Source: Artemia franciscana
Taxonomy: Eukaryota; Arthropoda; Branchiopoda; Anostraca; Artemiidae
Reading direction: 5' to 3'
Assembly (NCBI RefSeq): GCF_032884065.1
Contig: NC_088866.1
Location: 50,290,068-50,354,067, forward strand
DNA length: 64,000 nucleotides
The translations under genes were made by a program, and so were the position numbers. Positions 60,410 to 64,000 of the stretch are shown here, piece after piece. Position 1 is the stretch's first letter; the number at the start of each line of letters is the position of its first letter. Under the pieces are notes generated by a model, which was given only the letters and a program-made list of their open reading frames with translations, ran no database searches and was not told where the DNA came from.

Positions 60410-61250
60410 GATTTCAAGCTCCTATCTGCAAAAATTTTGAATTTGTATTTATTTTTTTTTCACGGATGCGTGTTTATTTGTTTAAATGTTTGTTTGTTGT
60501 TTTTTTTTTTACCAGGGGTGATTATATTTTTGCAGTGGTCCTAGAATGTCATGAGAGGGCTCATTCCAACGGAGATTAAAAGTTCTAGTGTCTTTTTTTA
60601 AGTGACCAAAAAATTGGAGGGTAACTAAGGCCCCTCCCACGCTCAGGTAATTCCCAAAGTAACCGGATCAAAATTTTCAGATGGCCATTTTTTTTAACTT
60701 AGTCAAAAATCTAATAACTATATCTTAAGGACGAATTAATTCCCCACAGTCCCCGGGCGAAGGGCTGCAAGTTATGAACTTTGCCCTTTATTTACCTATA
60801 GTATTGGTTATTGGGAAGCATACAGAAGTTTTCAGAGGGGGTTTCTTCATGTAGTTGGGAGGAGGTTACGTTAGAGGATATATCCATGGGAGAATTTATG
60901 ATGGGGGAAGAGAATTTCCATAAAAAGGGGTGCTGGATTCTCAAGCATCATTTAAAAACACAATTAGAAATTAAATGAAAAAAAAAACAAATTTTTTCAA
61001 CTGAAAGTAAGGAGTAATATTAAAATTTAAAATGAAGAGAAATTATCATGTATGTGAGTGGTTTTGTCCCCTCCTCGATTCCTCGCTCTTTATGCTAAAG
61101 TGTTTTTTGTAATTTCAAAAGAGCTATTTATTCTATTTAAACGGCCTTTGTGATTCAGGGGTTATTCTTAAAGAACTTGAACACATTTCAATTTTAGTTT
61201 AAAGAGTGAGTTATTGACGAGGGGGCAAACTGCCTAATATACGTAATAAA
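60410..61250 (+). mobile_element. Family D element, middle and first hairpin
   Basis: Follows the 39554 copy from a CACGGATGCGTGTTTATTTG block through AATTGGAGGGTAACTAAGGC and GTATTGGTTATTGGGAAGCA to a type 1 hairpin (about 61005-61250). Confidence 0.8.
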
Positions 61251-61574
61251 AATAAACAAACACAGAAGTCTATTGCGTGAGTTAATTTGTAAGTTACGTA
61301 TGTCTTTTACTAATCTAAACGTTCTTAAAATAAAATTAAAAGTCCTAGTGGACTTTTTAAGAAACCAAAAAATTGGAGGGCGACTAGTTCCCCTCTCTGT
61401 CCTTTCTTCTAAAAATAGTCCAATGAAAACTTTGGAAAGTCATTTAGCTAAAAAAAAAAGTAAAATTAATATACAAGTTTCGTTTTAATTATTCATGTAC
61501 GGTGAGGCAAAATCAAAACATACATTAATTTAAAAGCATTCAAAAATTAAAAAGAAGAAAAACAAGTTTTTCTC

Positions 61575-61800
61575 AACTGAAAGTAAAGACCAACATTTAA
61601 GTTTAAAACGAATAGAAATTTGTACGTATAAAAAGAGTTTCGTCCCCTCCTCAATACCCNNNNNNNNNNNNNNNNNNNNNNNNNNNNNNNNNNNNNNNNN
61701 NNNNNNNNNNNNNNNNNNNNNNNNNNNNNNNNNNNNNNNNNNNNNNNNNNNNNNNNNNNTAATGTCGCTCCTTACTTTCAGTTAAAAAAACTTGTTTTTT
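61575..61800. repeat. Family D hairpin, type 2, spanning an assembly gap
   Basis: The left arm (AACTGAAAGTAAAGACCAAC to CTCCTCAATACCC) and the end of the right arm (TAATGTCGCTCCTTACTTTC) are visible. The core of the hairpin falls in the run of N. Confidence 0.8.
61660..61759. other. Assembly gap, 100 N
   Basis: Exactly 100 N, a conventional placeholder for a gap of unknown size. The window is therefore a draft scaffold. Confidence 0.99.
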
Positions 61801-62048
61801 TTTTATTTAATTCATTACAAGTAGAGGGAATCAACTTGGTTGAATGCTACTTTTAGCTCCTCAGAATTTTAAATTGATACAAATTCGTCCTCTTGGGGAT
61901 AAAGTCGTAGTTTGGTGCCCTAAAACGGCAGAAAAAAAGACTTTTTACTAGACCCAATCTGTATGGTCGCTTAATAAAAAGCTTTAAATTTACGTTTGAA
62001 TGAACTCCTCTCCAATTATCTTGGACCTTCAGTCTGATACAATCACCC

Positions 62049-62051
62049 CTG

Positions 62052-62081
<30 letters not shown>
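62049..62081. repeat. Poly-A run
   Basis: About 30 A in a row, which could be the tail of a retro-inserted sequence. No source identified. Confidence 0.8.
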
Positions 62082-62082
<1 letters not shown>

Positions 62083-62512
62083 ATGCATCGAAGATGTTTT
62101 TTCTGAAAAAAAGAAGCAAAATTACATATTTTGAAGGTTGGAGCATGAAACCTCTATGGTAGGGTTCTTTTATACGATGTATCTAATAAAAAGATTTTCA
62201 ATAAGATTGCTCGATTTCCCCCCCATTTTTTCAAAATCAGGCAAATTTTCTCTGATTTTTCGTTTTGGGTGGGTAACAATAAACAGAAAGAATTTATATG
62301 TTTAGAATCAGTATAAGAAGCCAATACTATCGGTATAGCAGTTGTCATGAGAATTCTAAAGTAAAGAGCGCCTTTTAGGTAAAACCACTATTATACATAT
62401 GTTCATTGATTTAGGCGAACAAGGGGACATGTCTTATATTTTCAAAATGATTTTAATTATCTTAAAATTTTAAATGTCTTAACTTTTTATTTTATTTTTA
62501 TTATGTGTACAG

Positions 62513-62619
62513 GGGGTGGAGGGGGCAAAGGAGACCCTTCAGCAAATTAATTGCTCTTTAATCTCAGAAGGAGTCCCTTGTGATGTATTTTCAATCGAAT
62601 CAACTTCCTCCAATCAGTA
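62513..62619 (+). CDS. Candidate internal exon, unknown product
   Basis: A pyrimidine-rich acceptor (TTTATTTTATTTTTATTATG then TGTACAG, AG at 62511-62512) and consensus donor GTAAGT (62620-62625) border 107 bases. They are open in one frame (GVEGAKETLQQINCSLISEG...SSNQ plus two bases TA). The next candidate exon (63576) begins with T, completing a Tyr codon and continuing the frame. No domain recognised. Confidence 0.45.
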
Positions 62620-63284
62620 GTAAGTATATCCTACCTAATGCCAAGGGCAAATTCTTGCTTTGTATCCCCTCTCTGTCTCCCAAAACGTTTCAAAGCAAAA
62701 CCTTAACAATTTTTTTTTATCAAGAGTGATTTCTAATTAATTCATTAATTAAAAACATATTGCTGATTGTGTTTTATTATTTTAAATATTTAAATGTTTC
62801 AATTAATATTATTTTATTAGTTTCTGTTTACATTTATTATATCAGTTAATAAAAAAATTGTTAATTATTTTCATTGATTAACTGCTTTTTTATACTTCGT
62901 TATGATGAAAATAAAATTAGAAATGCTAATAGACGTTAGATTATCTATCGGAAATTTTGCTGTCATAAATTTTTTGTGTCCGGGGAAAGTACTCCCGTGT
63001 CCCTCCCCTATGGAAGGGTTGCCAACTTTTTGGTCCACTAATGTGTCTGTTGGAGATGCTAAAATGTGTCAGTTTTAGCCAAATCTTGAAAACTCAAAAC
63101 ACGTTGTTTTTCTTACCAGTTGTATTAAATGACCAAAATATACTCTTTAAACCTCTTTCAAACGACCATTTTCCATCAAATATAATGAAAACAAAACAAT
63201 CCAGTTAAATAGTTAAAGTTAAATAATCTTCCAAATGTAAAACTACTACAAATAACTATCAATAAATAAATGAAACTCAAAACA

Positions 63285-63378
63285 ATAAATAGCCGAAAAC
63301 AAACTCAAAACGAGCAAAAATTAGCATGAGTAGGGCTCAAAACCCCTATACCTTCCGAAGACCAGAACACAATTTGCG
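63285..63378 (-). repeat. Interspersed repeat, inverted partner of 16499-16590
   Basis: Reverse complement shares TTGTGTTCTGGTCTTCGGAA and GAGCCCTACTCATGC with the copy at 16499. Confidence 0.75.
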
Positions 63379-63575
63379 AATTACTAAAAACAACAAACAA
63401 ACAAATGACCGTGGATAGTCAGTTAAATTGACTTTTACTGACATTCTTTGTTAAGGTTATAATATATTTTCATTTATGTAAAATATCAGTATAAAATAAA
63501 TATGAATGACAATAAGTATAAAATAAGGATGTAAGTATGAAAAAATATAAAATATTTCGTATTTTGTTTTTTCAG

Positions 63576-63703
63576 TAAAGCACTTCCTAAGATAGGCAGC
63601 GCTATCGCACTACCTATCATTAAAATATTCCCAATTTCTAAAATGTTCACTTTTTGCATAATGTTGCTGCACATGAAAATGAGTCTATTTAAAGAATTAA
63701 ATA
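63576..63703 (+). CDS. Candidate exon, unknown product (3' limit uncertain)
   Basis: Acceptor TATTTTGTTTTTTCAG precedes an open frame (KALPKIGSAIALPIIKIFPI...) in phase with the exon at 62513. It runs into a D hairpin at about 63705 without a clear donor, so the 3' border is not fixed. The opposite strand is also open here, so strand support rests on the splice signals and phase. Confidence 0.35.
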
Positions 63704-63704
63704 A

Positions 63705-63995
63705 AAAAAACAAGGTTTTTTTTAACTAAAAATAAGGAGCGACATTAAAACTTAAAACGAACAGAAATCAACCCGTATATGAAAGGTGCTGTTGTCTCCT
63801 CAACGTCCCGCTCTTTACGCTGAAGTTTGACTCTTTTTCTCAAATCTACTTTTTAAAACAGTAAAAAACTTTAGCGTAAAGAGCGGGGCGTTGAGGAGAG
63901 AGCAGCCCCTTTCATATACGGAGTAATTTCTGTTCACTTTAAGTTTTGAAGTCGCTCCTTACTTTCAGTTAAAAAAAAGCTTGTTTTGCTTTATT
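63705..63995. repeat. Family D hairpin, type 2
   Basis: Complete hairpin: AATAAGGAGCGACATTAAAA, core CCCGCTCTTTACGCTGAAG, loop with TTTTAAAACAGTAAAAAA, right core CTTTAGCGTAAAGAGCGGGG, ending GAAGTCGCTCCTTACTTTCA and an ATTTAAAT tail. Confidence 0.85.
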
Positions 63996-64000
63996 TAAAT

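Overview
This window is non-coding-rich, AT-rich metazoan nuclear DNA. Genes are split into short exons with GT-AG borders, there are no bacterial-style operons, and most of the recognisable sequence is transposon debris. The repertoire is Helitrons, a ZBED-type hAT transposase remnant, APE-type LINE fragments, tRNA-derived SINE-like modules, long foldback elements and long microsatellites. That mix, and the look of the dominant interspersed families, suggest an arthropod. From memory a branchiopod crustacean such as Artemia is plausible, but this was not checked.

Layout. 0-8.8 kb: repeats and foldbacks (168-262, 480-1700, 2260-2591, 6371-6691), microsatellites and a tRNA-derived SINE. 8.8-10.75 kb: a dead hAT transposase whose C-terminal part lies on the opposite strand. 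10.9-16.7 kb: interspersed repeats and two candidate plus-strand exons (13889-14088, 15112-15184). 16.8-32.3 kb and 36.1-39.3 kb: a nest of Helitrons. It holds one nearly full-length broken helicase (19852-21690), deletion derivatives of it, and many non-autonomous copies built from a TC 5' terminus, CRE-like palindromes, a tRNA-like module, (CTAAAAA)n tracts, a GGGACAC minisatellite, the last ~65 codons of the helicase, and a hairpin plus CTAG 3' terminus. 32.5-33.9 kb: an intact 461-codon ORF for a probable secreted, Cys-containing orphan protein. 34.9-45.3 kb: two interspersed families, here called C and D. D carries long hairpins, and one D copy (39554-41234) sits inside C with a clear target-site duplication. 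45.3-47.8 kb: a broken LINE. 48.6-53.2 kb: a minus-strand SET-domain gene (KMT5A-like) in two exons, with a D copy in its intron. 54.9-60.1 kb: three further candidate minus-strand exons around a 1.65-kb tandem duplication. 61.66-61.76 kb: an assembly gap inside a D hairpin. 62.5-63.7 kb: two phase-compatible plus-strand exons of another gene.

How the parts relate. The Helitron fragments can be read as one family. The autonomous copy supplies the zinc-finger (26.7 kb) and helicase parts, and the others are internal-deletion products sharing its 3' end. Host coding content is sparse: the secreted ORF, the SET gene and a few orphan exons. Repeat families are named B, C and D here only for reference. 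All exon models are read by eye from splice signals, open frame and composition.
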